A DNA stretch of 54,954 bases from an uncultured Clostridia bacterium (GTDB lineage: Bacteria > Bacillota > Clostridia > Christensenellales > CAG-314). Below, piece after piece: positions 1 through 8,296 of the stretch; position 1 is the first letter of the stretch, and every line of letters begins with the position of its first letter. A program made the position numbers and the translations under genes. The notes under the pieces were generated by a model that was given only the letters and a program-made list of their open reading frames with translations, ran no database searches and was not told where the DNA came from. Location: the NCBI GenBank assembly GCA_947630425.1, contig CANRHN010000005.1, positions 1 through 54,954 on the forward strand, read 5' to 3'.

Positions 1-172
1 CGCCAAGGGGTAATATACGAAGTATATTAAACTTCTCAAAATACCGTATTCGGTTGGATAAACCTCATCTCGACCACAACGCAGGCGACGCCCTTTGGGT
101 CGCAACGAAAAGGACACATTTGCTTGTGCCCTTTTTTCGTCGCTTCTTTGGGGCGTGTCTGCTGGGGTCTAC
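1..172. other. Hairpin-rich non-coding stretch at left edge
   Basis: No credible gene is visible. A small palindrome lies at 11-29 (AATATAC/GTATATT arms). At 107-137 a hairpin with arms around AAAAGG/CCTTTT and CACA/TGTG is followed by six T on the plus strand, so it could be an intrinsic terminator for a plus-strand gene left of the window. A frame open across 36-434 on the minus strand has low-complexity, Arg/Ser/Cys-rich composition and no ribosome binding site; I treat it as a chance frame through repeats. Confidence 0.45.
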
Positions 173-396
173 GTGACTGGACAGTCCGAATTATGTAGCG
201 TTCCGCTTCGCTACACTCACTCCGTTGCGCGGAGACGAGTCCGTCACTTCGACTCTTCTTCGCAAGCAACTGACTCCCTTTTGGTTCGTCCGCCCACGGG
301 CAAGTGACTGGACAGTTCGAAATAATGTAGCACTCCGCAATGTTGCACATTGCTCCGTTTACTCCCACTGCGTGGGAGACGAGTCCGTCACTTCGA
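173..396. repeat. Two tandem palindromic repeat units (173-252 and 304-396)
   Basis: Two related units start 131 bp apart. Each opens with GTGACTGGACAG and closes with GAGTCCGTCACTTCGA; the ends are inverted copies of each other (TGAC-GGAC / GTCC-GTCA), so each unit can fold as a cruciform or RNA hairpin. Each holds two inner hairpins. In unit 1 they are TGTAGCG/CGCTACA and CTCCG/CGGAG; in unit 2 an imperfect TGTAGCA hairpin and CTCCCAC/GTGGGAG. Inner stem sequences differ between copies while pairing is kept, which suggests selection on structure. It resembles REP/BIME-type elements but I do not recognise the family. Confidence 0.6.
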
Positions 397-404
397 TCGG
401 TAAG

Positions 405-446
405 AATAATACGAGCCCTAAAACAATAAGGCACGTATTATTTTTG
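405..446. terminator. Hairpin with T-tract downstream of the LRR gene
   Basis: Nine-base perfect arms AATAATACG (405-413) and CGTATTATT (434-442) enclose a loop with an inner GCC/GGC pair. A T-tract follows on the plus side, so it reads best as a plus-strand terminator for the repeat region. It may also end minus-strand transcription from the LRR gene, whose stop codon is at 488, although the T-tract is poor in that direction. Confidence 0.5.
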
Positions 447-487
447 TAAAGACTGTTACCCACAAATGGGAGTTTGATGTTACAGAT

Positions 488-3400
488 TTATAAGGAAATT
501 TCGCCATTTAAACAAATGATTTTTGTCGCCGGAACTCCGTTATTCCACCCTTCCCCCTTTGAAACGTCGTTCCACTGAGACATTGTACCATCGAATATGA
601 TTTCGACCAAGTGATCGCAATTGCTGAAAGCATTTTCTCCTATAGATGTTACGCTATTTGGGATGGTAATGCTTGTCAGTGATGCGCAATCATAAAAAGC
701 ATAATTACCTACTGCTGTTACTGTATCTGGGATTGTAACACTTGTTATACTTTCACAATTATAAAATGCATAATCTTTTATTTCCGTAACAGTATCAGGG
801 ATTACAAGCTCTGTTACTAGGTTATCATTTATATATAAATTTTTTGCGTAGTACAGTGGATTAGCTAACTTATTTTTAAAATCAATCTTGCACCAGTCGC
901 CTATTGTTCCCGAGTAGTTTACTTTTAATAGATTATTGCATTCATAAAATGCATTTTGGCCTATCGATGTCACGCTATTTGGAATTGTAACGCTTGTTAT
1001 ACTTTTACAATTGTAGAATGCGTAATCTTTTATTTCCGTAACAGTATCAGGAATTACAAGTTCTGTTACAAGGTTATCATTTAGATATAAATTTTTTGCG
1101 CAAATTAGCGGATTAGCAACCCTATTTTCAAAATCAATCTTGCACCAGTCGCCTATTGTCCCCAGGTAGTTTACTTTTAGCAGGTTGCTACACGCCTGGA
1201 ACGTATTAGAACCTATTTTTGTTACGCTGTTTGGAATTGTTATGTTTGTTAGCATCGTGCAATAAGAGAAGGCATCACCTCCTATCGACGTTACACCGTT
1301 GGGAATCGAAATGCTTTCCAGAGCCGAGCAAGCCGCGAAGGCCCAATCGCCTATTGATTTAATGCTATTTGGCAGTGTTATATTTGTTAATTTTTCACAA
1401 GAAACAAATGTATCTATGCCTATATTTGCTATATCACTTGGTATAGTTATATCAGTTAGTGAACTTTCCGAAAATGCAGCCGAAGAAATATTTAGCACAC
1501 TGTCAGGAATATCGATACTTTCAATTGAATTATAGAGAAAAGCATTGTGCCCAATTTTTGTCACGCTGTCGGGTATGGTTATATTTTTTAGCGACCGGTT
1601 CATAGAAAACGCATATGGAGCTATCGTTTTTACAGTAGATGGAATTTGATAATTAACATCGGTTTTTCCTTCCGGATATGCTATCAATTTTGTGCAATCT
1701 TTGTTAAACAACACCCCGTCTTTAGCTGTGTAGTTTGCATTTTGTGGGGAAACGGAAATTGTTGATATAATGCTCGTATACTTACCCAGTGCTTCGTCCA
1801 TGTCGATAACGCCACTTCCAATTGTTAGGTTTTGAGTACTTGAAAAACTGTCTGGGAAAATATTGTCACCTATATATTGCACATTATCAGGTATGATTAC
1901 ATCACCCTCACTACTATACAATGCTTTTGACGCAATTACTTTTGTATTGGCGTGTATAGTTATAGATAAATTCAAGAAACGACGGGTATATAATACTAAA
2001 TATGGGTTTGAAGAATTGCCGAGATATTCTCCACCGTTCCAAATTTTTGCTGCGCCATTTTTATACAAACTGCTTATATTACCTGGAGACTGAACGCATG
2101 TAATGCCATTGGGAATGGAAATATTGGTTGCGCTGCCCAGACTTTCAAGACTCGCAATAATACACTTCGTATCATTATGTACTGTAAAACTTGTTACCTT
2201 ATTATTAGTAATATCTTTTAATATATAATACGGATTGTTGTTATTGCCGAAATAAACACCATTGTTATATTCTGTATATCTAAGATTATTACAACCATCC
2301 AATATGTCTGTTCCGACATAAATAATTGTATTTGGAATGTTTAAGTTTGTTAAATTTTCACATTGATAAAATGCCTTGTCTCCGATACGTTTTATACCAT
2401 CTTGCAATGTTATTTCAGTAAGATTTTTGCAAGCATAAAATGCCCCGTATGAAATATTGTTTTGCGTAATTACGATTTTTCTCAAAGATTTCGGAATGTA
2501 GTAAGTTGTTTTCCGAATAGAAGCTCGCTCATAGTAGCAACCCTGCGTTGTTGGTTCACCACCCGCAAATTCGTCTCGCCCGAAAACATAACCGAGTACT
2601 CCGACTTCACCTCCTATATCTGCCGTGCCGCCAACAAAAGGCATTGTCATACAATACAGTTTGGAACATCCGCTGAATGCTGCATAACCAATTGTCTCGA
2701 TATTGTCAGGCACGAAAACACTTGTGAGATTGTCACAATTTATAAATGCGGAAGCACTTATTCTGATTACAGGCAACTCGTTGTGCTTTTCCGGTATAAC
2801 TAAGTCCGTATCGCTTGCGGTACCTATTGCGGTAATACAATATCCGATTATTTCATCATTTTTTGTGACTGCGGCATATTTCATGCCTGCCGAATATTCG
2901 TTAATCGTCGTATTGCATGATTGGCAAGAATTGTGATCCCAAAAATGCTCTTGTGGCTCGTCCTGTTGGCGACATTTTTGACAAGTTCGTATATGCAAGT
3001 CATCATTGAAAAATTCCCAATCGCCCCAAGTGTGTGCCGCCTTTATAGTTTCGGTTTTTTTGTCGTGGCAATTCGTACACTCGAATGTGCGTACTCCGTC
3101 CTGTAAACAATCGCTTGGCACAGTAACAGTACCCGAATCCCAAGCGTGGCCTTTTGCAGGGATGACGATGTTCAACAATTCGTTATTCCCATTTTGGTCG
3201 GAAAAGTATTTTTCGCAACTTGTACAATACCAATAAGCGACATTGCCGTCGGTTGTACAATCGGCGTCCTTCTGCGGAGTAAAAGTCATCTCGTGTTTGT
3301 GTCTCTCTCCATTTTGATTGTTACCGCATGCGCAAACACCGTTTGTATCGTAATCGTGAGTACCCAAGTTGATATCAGGCGCATCACAGCCGATTACCCC

Positions 3401-3550
3401 ACAATGTTGTTTGTGTGTTCCATCGCCATTATCTACCCATTGATAATTATGGATGTGCGTTGGCGAATTGTCTGCACAGGCGGCAAGTCCACATGCACAA
3501 CATAAAACAAAAACAAGTGCCAAAAGAGTGATAATTGTTTGTTTATTCAT
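488..3550 (-). CDS. BspA-like leucine-rich-repeat surface lipoprotein
   Basis: A 1020-residue exported protein. Residues 1-25 form a lipoprotein signal peptide with lipobox L22-A-A-C25, so it should be lipid-anchored outside the membrane. Residues ~30-210 are rich in paired Cys and His (CxxC and HxxC pairs such as CTSC, CTNC, CQKC, CQSC), reading like a row of small zinc-ribbon-like modules. From ~225 to the end are many LRR_5/BspA repeats of the type IPxxVxxIGxxAFxxC. Such proteins usually bind host or bacterial surfaces; the ligand is unknown. GGAGG precedes the ATG. The gene stands alone behind a promoter at 3747-3775 and a long structured leader. Confidence 0.9.
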   Translation of the reverse strand: MNKQTIITLLALVFVLCCACGLAACADNSPTHIHNYQWVDNGDGTHKQHCGVIGCDAPDINLGTHDYDTNGVCACGNNQNGERHKHEMTFTPQKDADCTTDGNVAYWYCTSCEKYFSDQNGNNELLNIVIPAKGHAWDSGTVTVPSDCLQDGVRTFECTNCHDKKTETIKAAHTWGDWEFFNDDLHIRTCQKCRQQDEPQEHFWDHNSCQSCNTTINEYSAGMKYAAVTKNDEIIGYCITAIGTASDTDLVIPEKHNELPVIRISASAFINCDNLTSVFVPDNIETIGYAAFSGCSKLYCMTMPFVGGTADIGGEVGVLGYVFGRDEFAGGEPTTQGCYYERASIRKTTYYIPKSLRKIVITQNNISYGAFYACKNLTEITLQDGIKRIGDKAFYQCENLTNLNIPNTIIYVGTDILDGCNNLRYTEYNNGVYFGNNNNPYYILKDITNNKVTSFTVHNDTKCIIASLESLGSATNISIPNGITCVQSPGNISSLYKNGAAKIWNGGEYLGNSSNPYLVLYTRRFLNLSITIHANTKVIASKALYSSEGDVIIPDNVQYIGDNIFPDSFSSTQNLTIGSGVIDMDEALGKYTSIISTISVSPQNANYTAKDGVLFNKDCTKLIAYPEGKTDVNYQIPSTVKTIAPYAFSMNRSLKNITIPDSVTKIGHNAFLYNSIESIDIPDSVLNISSAAFSESSLTDITIPSDIANIGIDTFVSCEKLTNITLPNSIKSIGDWAFAACSALESISIPNGVTSIGGDAFSYCTMLTNITIPNSVTKIGSNTFQACSNLLKVNYLGTIGDWCKIDFENRVANPLICAKNLYLNDNLVTELVIPDTVTEIKDYAFYNCKSITSVTIPNSVTSIGQNAFYECNNLLKVNYSGTIGDWCKIDFKNKLANPLYYAKNLYINDNLVTELVIPDTVTEIKDYAFYNCESITSVTIPDTVTAVGNYAFYDCASLTSITIPNSVTSIGENAFSNCDHLVEIIFDGTMSQWNDVSKGEGWNNGVPATKIICLNGEISL
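766..1269 (-). repeat. Near-identical 252-bp tandem repeats in the LRR gene
   Basis: The stretches 766-1017 and 1018-1269 are two copies of one ~252-bp unit, almost identical over their first ~130 bases. Each encodes an 84-residue block containing GTIGDWCKIDF, an NLYxNDNLVTELVIPDTV segment and one further LRR. Recent intragenic duplication is the simplest reading, and the copies could recombine to change repeat number. Confidence 0.75.
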
Positions 3551-3742
3551 AGTTTACCTCCATAAACTAAAATTTAAAGAAACAAAAAAGTGCCGTCTCT
3601 ACCGAAACGGCACTTGTAGATGTGCGTCCCGATAGTTACCACACTACTATTTTTCCAAAAACTTGCGCTATGGAAATGACACACCGATCTACCAAGAGAT
3701 AGTGCGCAAATTTTTGGAAATATAAAAATAGCAATGTGGTAA
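3551..3742 (-). promoter_or_regulatory. Structured leader of the LRR gene, candidate attenuator or riboswitch
   Basis: From a predicted start near 3740 the leader RNA begins with a long imperfect hairpin: arms 3742-3699 and 3671-3636, both containing TTACCACA-like, poly-T/CCAAAAA and TTGCGCA-like segments. Its loop (3672-3698) holds GGUAGAU and GUGUGUC. These are complementary to the single-stranded GACGCAC-AUCUAC at 3628-3616, giving a 13-bp pseudoknot with a two-base bulge. A complete intrinsic terminator follows directly, then the ribosome site and ATG. The terminator loop carries a second GGUAGA copy, which could compete for AUCUAC. This suggests ligand- or factor-controlled termination; I do not recognise a known family. 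Confidence 0.65.
3588..3615 (-). terminator. Intrinsic terminator inside the LRR leader
   Basis: Read on the minus strand, AAGTGCCGT pairs with ACGGCACTT around the loop TTCGGTAGAG and is followed by a run of six T. It lies upstream of the LRR start codon (3550) and downstream of its promoter, so it must be read through for the gene to be expressed. Confidence 0.75.
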
Positions 3743-3746
3743 TGTA

Positions 3747-3775
3747 ATTTTACAACAACCGTTGTGAGATGTCAA
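3747..3775 (-). promoter_or_regulatory. Sigma-A promoter of the LRR gene
   Basis: On the minus strand a perfect -35 TTGACA (3775-3770), a 17-nt spacer and a -10 TAAAAT (3752-3747). The predicted start is near 3740, the first bases of the long leader hairpin. Confidence 0.75.
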
Positions 3776-3880
3776 CATTGCTAAAAGTAAAATCATTTAC
3801 AGATATATTCATTCAACAACATAACAGACGTTGATTTGCGCCTTATATATGCTTGTAAAAAAGCATTTTGCGCAAACCGC

Positions 3881-3909
3881 TTGCACAAAGCGTTGGCAGG
3901 TGCTATACT
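3881..3909 (+). promoter_or_regulatory. Promoter of mscL
   Basis: TTGCAC at 3881-3886, 17-nt spacer, TATACT at 3904-3909, about 38 nt before the start codon. Confidence 0.6.
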
Positions 3910-3947
3910 ATGGGCGTAATAAAAATTTTTTACAAAAAGGAGAAAGT

Positions 3948-4520
3948 ATGAAAAAGTTTTTTGGCGAATTCAAAAAATTTATCACCCGCGGCAACGTGGT
4001 TGATATGGCCGTCGGCGTCATTATCGGCGGCGCGTTCACGGCAATCGTCACCGCGCTTACCAATCAAATTTTGATGCCTCTTATCAATTGGTTCTTGGCG
4101 TTTGTAACCGGAGGCGAGGGCATGGGCGAGGTTGTCACCATGCTGAAACCCGTCACCGACGAGAGCGGCATGCTGGATATGACGCAATCCATCTACATCG
4201 ATTGGGGCGCATTTATCACCGCTATCATCAATTTTATTCTTATCGCATTGGTGCTGTTCTGCATTGTCAAACTTATCAACAACGTTCGTGAAAACGCCGA
4301 CAAGAGAAAGAACAAGTACGCTCCCCTCACCAAGGAAGAGGTCAAGGCGCTTCGCGCACAAGGCAAATCAAGAGACGAAATTGTTGCAATTGCCGCCAAC
4401 AAAAAAGCCGAGCAGGAAGAAGCCGACCGCAAAGCGGCAGAGGAAGCCGCTGCCAACGCTCCCAAAACCGAGCAGCAGCTTCTCAGCGAAATTGTCGAAC
4501 TGCTCCAACAAAAGAAATAG
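3948..4520 (+). CDS. mscL: Large-conductance mechanosensitive channel MscL
   Basis: MscL opens under membrane tension to release solutes during hypo-osmotic shock; it works as a homopentamer in the cytoplasmic membrane. The 190-residue protein has the amphipathic start MKKFFGEFKKFITRGNVVDM, then TM1 with the family motif AVGVIIGGAFTAIV, an extracellular loop, TM2 (ITAIINFILIALVLFCIV) and a charged cytoplasmic tail. The tail is long (residues ~115-190, Lys/Glu/Ala-rich and coiled-coil-like), so the protein exceeds the usual ~130-150 residues. The ATG at 3948 is chosen because AAAGGAGA lies just upstream and the family start aligns there. Single-gene unit. Confidence 0.95.
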   Translation: MKKFFGEFKKFITRGNVVDMAVGVIIGGAFTAIVTALTNQILMPLINWFLAFVTGGEGMGEVVTMLKPVTDESGMLDMTQSIYIDWGAFITAIINFILIALVLFCIVKLINNVRENADKRKNKYAPLTKEEVKALRAQGKSRDEIVAIAANKKAEQEEADRKAAEEAAANAPKTEQQLLSEIVELLQQKK

Positions 4521-4543
4521 CCGACAAATTTGTGCAAAAAAAC

Positions 4544-4580
4544 ACGGGACGACCGCAACTGCGGACGTCCCGTTTGTTTT
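4544..4580. terminator. Bidirectional terminator between mscL and the dipeptidase gene
   Basis: ACGGGACG/CGTCCCGT with an inner CCGC/GCGG stem. T-tracts flank it on both strands, serving the two convergent genes. Confidence 0.85.
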
Positions 4581-4591
4581 GTGTAAAAACG

Positions 4592-5923
4592 TCATTTCGC
4601 CAATCGGTAGATGGCTTCGAGGTAAAGTTGCGCCATGGCGCGCAGGTTTTTCAGCATAATCAGCTCGTTTGGCATGTGAATTGTTTGTTCTTCGTGCGGG
4701 AAAAGCGGTCCGAACGCCACACAGTTGGGCAAACAACGGCTGTAAGTTCCGCCGCCTATGGCAAGCGGCTGCAGGTTGGTGTGCATTTGCGAGTTGTACA
4801 CGTCCATCAACGTTGTCACAAGGTTGCTGTCGGAGGGGACGTGTAACGGTTCGCTGACGTGCCGCTCGACAATGGCAAATTGTTTGGGAGTGTTTGCGCG
4901 AAGCAGCTCGTAAATCTGCTTGCAGTTGTAGGTTACGGGAAAACGTATATCTATGGTCGCGGTGAGCGTTCCGTCGTCGGACGTGCGCAAAACGCCGAGG
5001 TTGCAGGTCAGGCTTCCGCTTTCCTTGTCGCAAAGGGCAATTCCCCATTTTTTGCCGGTGGTGTCGCGCACGCTGTGTTCCAAAAATCTCAAGGTTTCGT
5101 TGTCGCGGTAAATGTCGTCCAACAATTCTATCAAAACGTGGGTTGCGTTTACCCCCTCGTCGGGAGTGCTGCCGTGCGCGGCTTTTCCCGTTGCGGTGTA
5201 AATATAGCCGTCGGAAGTTTTTTCGCAAGCAACTTTGGGGGATTTGAGCGTGAGCGGTTCGACGGTAGTCACCGTACAAAGAGAAGGCACAACGTTTGCG
5301 CGATCACCTGCGGTAATTTTGACGCCATGGGGTAGCTTTCCGCACACAACATCAAATTGGTAAATACCTTTTTCGCGGTTGATAACGGGGAAGTCTCCGT
5401 CCGGCGAAAAGGCAACCGTGGGGTAGGGCATTTGGGAAAAATAGTGTTCCACGCACTGCATGCCGCTTTCCTCGTCGCAGCCGAAAATGAGGCGAACCGT
5501 TTTGGACGGCACAAACCCCGCCTCTTTCAACGCCTTTGTTGCGTACAGACAGGCAATCATAGGTCCTTTGTCATCCATTGCGCCCCTGCCGAACAGCTTG
5601 CCGTCGTGTATTTCCGCAGAGTAGGGCGGGTAACGCCATTCTTCTTGCTTGGCGGGAACAACGTCCAGGTGTCCCAATATGCCCAAAACCTCTTTGCCCG
5701 TTCCCGCAAAGTCGGCGTGTCCCGCGTAGCCGTCGCAGTCGTAGGTGGCAAACCCAAAGGATTTTGCCCAATTCAAAACATAGTCAAGGCACTGTTTTAC
5801 GTTTGTGCCGAAGGGCGCGTTGGGGGCGGGATCGGATTTTTCCGTGTTGAAGCGTATCACATTTTGCAGCGAGCAAACAAGCTCGTCAAACTGTTCATCG
5901 AGTATTTTTTTTGCGTTTTCCAT
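4592..5923 (-). CDS. pepV: M20 family dipeptidase, PepV type
   Basis: A zinc-dependent cytoplasmic dipeptidase that releases amino acids from short peptides. The 443-residue length fits PepV/Sapep. Metal-site motifs are in order: GHLDVVP (~residue 84), GAMDDKGP (~112) with the bridging Asp, CDEESG (~147) with the catalytic Glu, and a C-terminal GGGTYS...FPHEEQTIHMPNE block that supplies the last His. The start at 5923 follows GGAG and begins at the family start (MENAKK); upstream in-frame codons lack a ribosome site. It is divergent from radC, and TATAAT at 5962-5957 on the minus strand is a likely -10. Confidence 0.88.
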   Translation of the reverse strand: MENAKKILDEQFDELVCSLQNVIRFNTEKSDPAPNAPFGTNVKQCLDYVLNWAKSFGFATYDCDGYAGHADFAGTGKEVLGILGHLDVVPAKQEEWRYPPYSAEIHDGKLFGRGAMDDKGPMIACLYATKALKEAGFVPSKTVRLIFGCDEESGMQCVEHYFSQMPYPTVAFSPDGDFPVINREKGIYQFDVVCGKLPHGVKITAGDRANVVPSLCTVTTVEPLTLKSPKVACEKTSDGYIYTATGKAAHGSTPDEGVNATHVLIELLDDIYRDNETLRFLEHSVRDTTGKKWGIALCDKESGSLTCNLGVLRTSDDGTLTATIDIRFPVTYNCKQIYELLRANTPKQFAIVERHVSEPLHVPSDSNLVTTLMDVYNSQMHTNLQPLAIGGGTYSRCLPNCVAFGPLFPHEEQTIHMPNELIMLKNLRAMAQLYLEAIYRLAK

Positions 5924-6038
5924 TGTGTTCTCCGTTTTTGTGACATTTTTGTTTCTTATATTATACACAAATTTACAATAATGTGCTATCATATAAAGTA
6001 CTTGCGAAAAAAAATTATCGGTAAATCAGGAAAGAGAA

Positions 6039-6746
6039 ATGGCAAAGGAAAACGAAGGACATCGTTCGCGACTTCGCGAAAGAATGATGAAGGAGGGCTT
6101 GTCGGCATTTCAGGACCACGAAGTGTTGGAGTTGTTACTGTTTCAGTATCTTCCGCGCAAGGATACCAACAAGCTTGCGCACGTGCTGCTGGAAAAATTC
6201 GGCTCGTTTGCAGGAGTGCTGGACGCCTCTCCCGAACAGCTGATGATGGTGACGGGCGTAAGCGAAGTGACCGCGTGCAACCTTGCAATGCTGAAAGAGG
6301 TTTGGCTGCGCTACAAAAGGAGCGACGCCGAAAGAATTTCGCTGAACGGAATTGCGTCCATTGTGTCCTACGCCAAAGCCCTTGTTGCCGAAAGCTACAG
6401 CGAAAGGCTTGTCGCGGTGTACGTTGATAACGCCGCGAAGTATCTTTTTAGAGATGTTTTTACTTCCGACAGCAAGCAGCGCGTGGTAATTGACATCAAG
6501 CAAATCGTAAGTTCGGCAATGCGCACAGGCGCGGCGGGCGTGATACTTTTTCACTGTCACATCAAGGGCGCGTGCGTGCCCAGCGACGAAGATTTTCACT
6601 TTACGGAAAAACTGACATTTGCGCTTGCAAGCATAAACATCGTGCTGTTGGAACACATCATTTTTAACGACAGAAACGACTACTACAGCTTTTTCCTGCA
6701 CGGCGACATCGAAAGAATACAAAACAATTACAAAAAGTTAAATTAA
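6039..6746 (+). CDS. radC: RadC/UPF0758-family JAMM protein
   Basis: A 235-residue RadC-like protein; the family's cellular role is poorly defined and it is not a proven repair enzyme. The N-terminal half carries the family helix-hairpin-helix region (HRSRLRERMMKEG, ExLELLLF, G-V-S-E). The C-terminal MPN/JAMM domain keeps H-x-H and the downstream Asp as HCHIKGACVPSDED, but the usual HNHPSG loop is changed to HCHIKG. Metal ligands appear present, so metal binding is likely, though loop chemistry is unusual. GGAAAGAG precedes the ATG. Only 13 bases separate it from gltX, implying cotranscription. Confidence 0.85.
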   Translation: MAKENEGHRSRLRERMMKEGLSAFQDHEVLELLLFQYLPRKDTNKLAHVLLEKFGSFAGVLDASPEQLMMVTGVSEVTACNLAMLKEVWLRYKRSDAERISLNGIASIVSYAKALVAESYSERLVAVYVDNAAKYLFRDVFTSDSKQRVVIDIKQIVSSAMRTGAAGVILFHCHIKGACVPSDEDFHFTEKLTFALASINIVLLEHIIFNDRNDYYSFFLHGDIERIQNNYKKLN

Positions 6747-6759
6747 CAAAGAGGTTATC

Positions 6760-8193
6760 ATGACACAGCTTCGCACAAGATTTGCGCCCAGCCCCACCGG
6801 TTACTTGCACATCGGGGGCTTGCGCACGGCACTTTACTCCTATCTGTATGCCAAAAAAAACAACGGAAAGTTTATTTTGCGCATAGAGGACACCGATCAG
6901 GGCAGATACGTAGAGGGCGCGGTGGAAATCATTTACAAAACGCTGCACGAAACGGGCTTGGACTATGACGAAGGACCGGACGTGGGCGGCGATTACGGAC
7001 CGTACATTCAAAGTCAGCGCGCAAACGAGTACATGAAGTACGCGCTCCAATTGGTGGAAAGCGGTCACGCATACTACTGTTTTTGCAGCGAGGAGCGTTT
7101 GCAAACGTTGCCTTCCGTCAACGGCGCGCGTCGTTACGACAAGCATTGCCTGCACCTTTCAAAAGAAGAAGTGGCAGAGCGGCTTGCTCGCGGCGAAAAG
7201 TACGTAATTCGTCAAAACATGCCCACAACGGGCAGCACCACCTACCACGACGCGGTGTACGGCGACATCACCATTGAAAACAGCGAGTTGGAGGATCAGA
7301 TCCTCATCAAATCCGACGGCATGCCCACCTACAACTTTGCCAACGTCATAGACGACCACCTGATGGGCATCAATTGCGTAATGCGCGGTATCGAGTATCT
7401 GAGCAGCACGCCCAAGTACAATCTTTTGTACGACGCTTTCGGTTGGGAACGCCCGATGTACATTCACATGCCGCCCATAATGAAAGACGCACAGCACAAG
7501 CTTTCCAAGCGCAACGGCGACGCAAGCTACGAGGATTTGATAAAAAAGGGCTTTTTGAAGGACGCCATCATCAACTACATTGCGTTGCTTGGTTGGTCGC
7601 CCAAGGACGACAGCGAAAAGATGAGCTTTGAGGAGCTGAAAAACAAATTCGACATCGGCGGCATAAACAAAAGCCCGTCCATTTTCGACCCAATCAAGCT
7701 GGCTTGGCTCAATTCGCAGTACATCAAGGAGATGACTCCCGAGGCGTTTGCCGACTATGCCACCCCGTGGATCGAGGGGTGCTATCTGAAAAATTTCGAC
7801 AAAACGCTTGTTTGCAAGCTCATTCAAAGCCGCGTGGAAACATTTGCGGAAATTGAGGACAAGCTTCGCTTTTTGGTGGAGTTTCCGCCCTTTGACAGCG
7901 GTCTTTACGACAATCAAAAGCAAAAGACCAACGCCGACACGGCGCGCGAGGTGCTACCCGCGGTAAAAGAGAAATTTTCTCAAGTGGAAGCATGGGACAA
8001 CGAACACCTCTACGCCGCATTGGTGGAGCTTGCCGCGCAGCTCGGCGTAAAAAACGGCAAAGTGTTGTGGCCCGCGCGCATAGCGTTGACGGGACTTGCC
8101 GCAACTCCGGGCGGAGCAAGCGAAATTGCGGAGCTGCTGGGAAAACAGGAAACGTTGCGCCGTTTGCAACAATCGATAGAGCAATTGGCGTAA
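6760..8193 (+). CDS. gltX: Glutamyl-tRNA synthetase
   Basis: Charges tRNA-Glu (and tRNA-Gln in organisms that use the GatCAB route) with glutamate in the cytoplasm. The 477-residue class I synthetase has the HIGH-equivalent at FAPSPTGYLHIGGLRTAL, the RIEDTDQ motif, a Cys-containing CFCSEE zinc-finger-like insert, and the KMSKS-equivalent KLSKRNG (~residue 250). The C-terminal ~150 residues match the all-helical anticodon-binding domain. Length is normal. AAGAGG precedes the ATG, and it follows radC closely. Confidence 0.97.
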   Translation: MTQLRTRFAPSPTGYLHIGGLRTALYSYLYAKKNNGKFILRIEDTDQGRYVEGAVEIIYKTLHETGLDYDEGPDVGGDYGPYIQSQRANEYMKYALQLVESGHAYYCFCSEERLQTLPSVNGARRYDKHCLHLSKEEVAERLARGEKYVIRQNMPTTGSTTYHDAVYGDITIENSELEDQILIKSDGMPTYNFANVIDDHLMGINCVMRGIEYLSSTPKYNLLYDAFGWERPMYIHMPPIMKDAQHKLSKRNGDASYEDLIKKGFLKDAIINYIALLGWSPKDDSEKMSFEELKNKFDIGGINKSPSIFDPIKLAWLNSQYIKEMTPEAFADYATPWIEGCYLKNFDKTLVCKLIQSRVETFAEIEDKLRFLVEFPPFDSGLYDNQKQKTNADTAREVLPAVKEKFSQVEAWDNEHLYAALVELAAQLGVKNGKVLWPARIALTGLAATPGGASEIAELLGKQETLRRLQQSIEQLA

Positions 8194-8216
8194 AACCGCC
8201 GAATTTTCGTCCGTTA

Positions 8217-8245
8217 TTGACGGAAAAATCAACTTGTGCTAAAAT
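8217..8245 (+). promoter_or_regulatory. Promoter of the first degV gene
   Basis: TTGACG at 8217-8222, 17-nt spacer, TAAAAT at 8240-8245, 51 nt before the ATG. Confidence 0.65.
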
Positions 8246-8296
8246 AAAAATCGTTTGTACAAGCGTTACAGACATTTGTTTTGGGAGGAAACAACG

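Noticed and set aside
36..434. Minus-strand open frame of 132 codons across the palindromic repeats
   Set aside because: Its sequence is made of the repeat units, has no ribosome site and low-complexity composition; it is a by-product of the repeats.
3616..3634. Resemblance of GGGACGCA in the LRR leader to the c-di-GMP-I riboswitch
   Set aside because: Only this octamer matches; the preceding and following aptamer helices of that class are not present.
5357..6427. Long plus-strand frame antisense to the dipeptidase and into radC
   Set aside because: It mirrors the dipeptidase gene on the other strand and has no family match; the dipeptidase carries all catalytic motifs.
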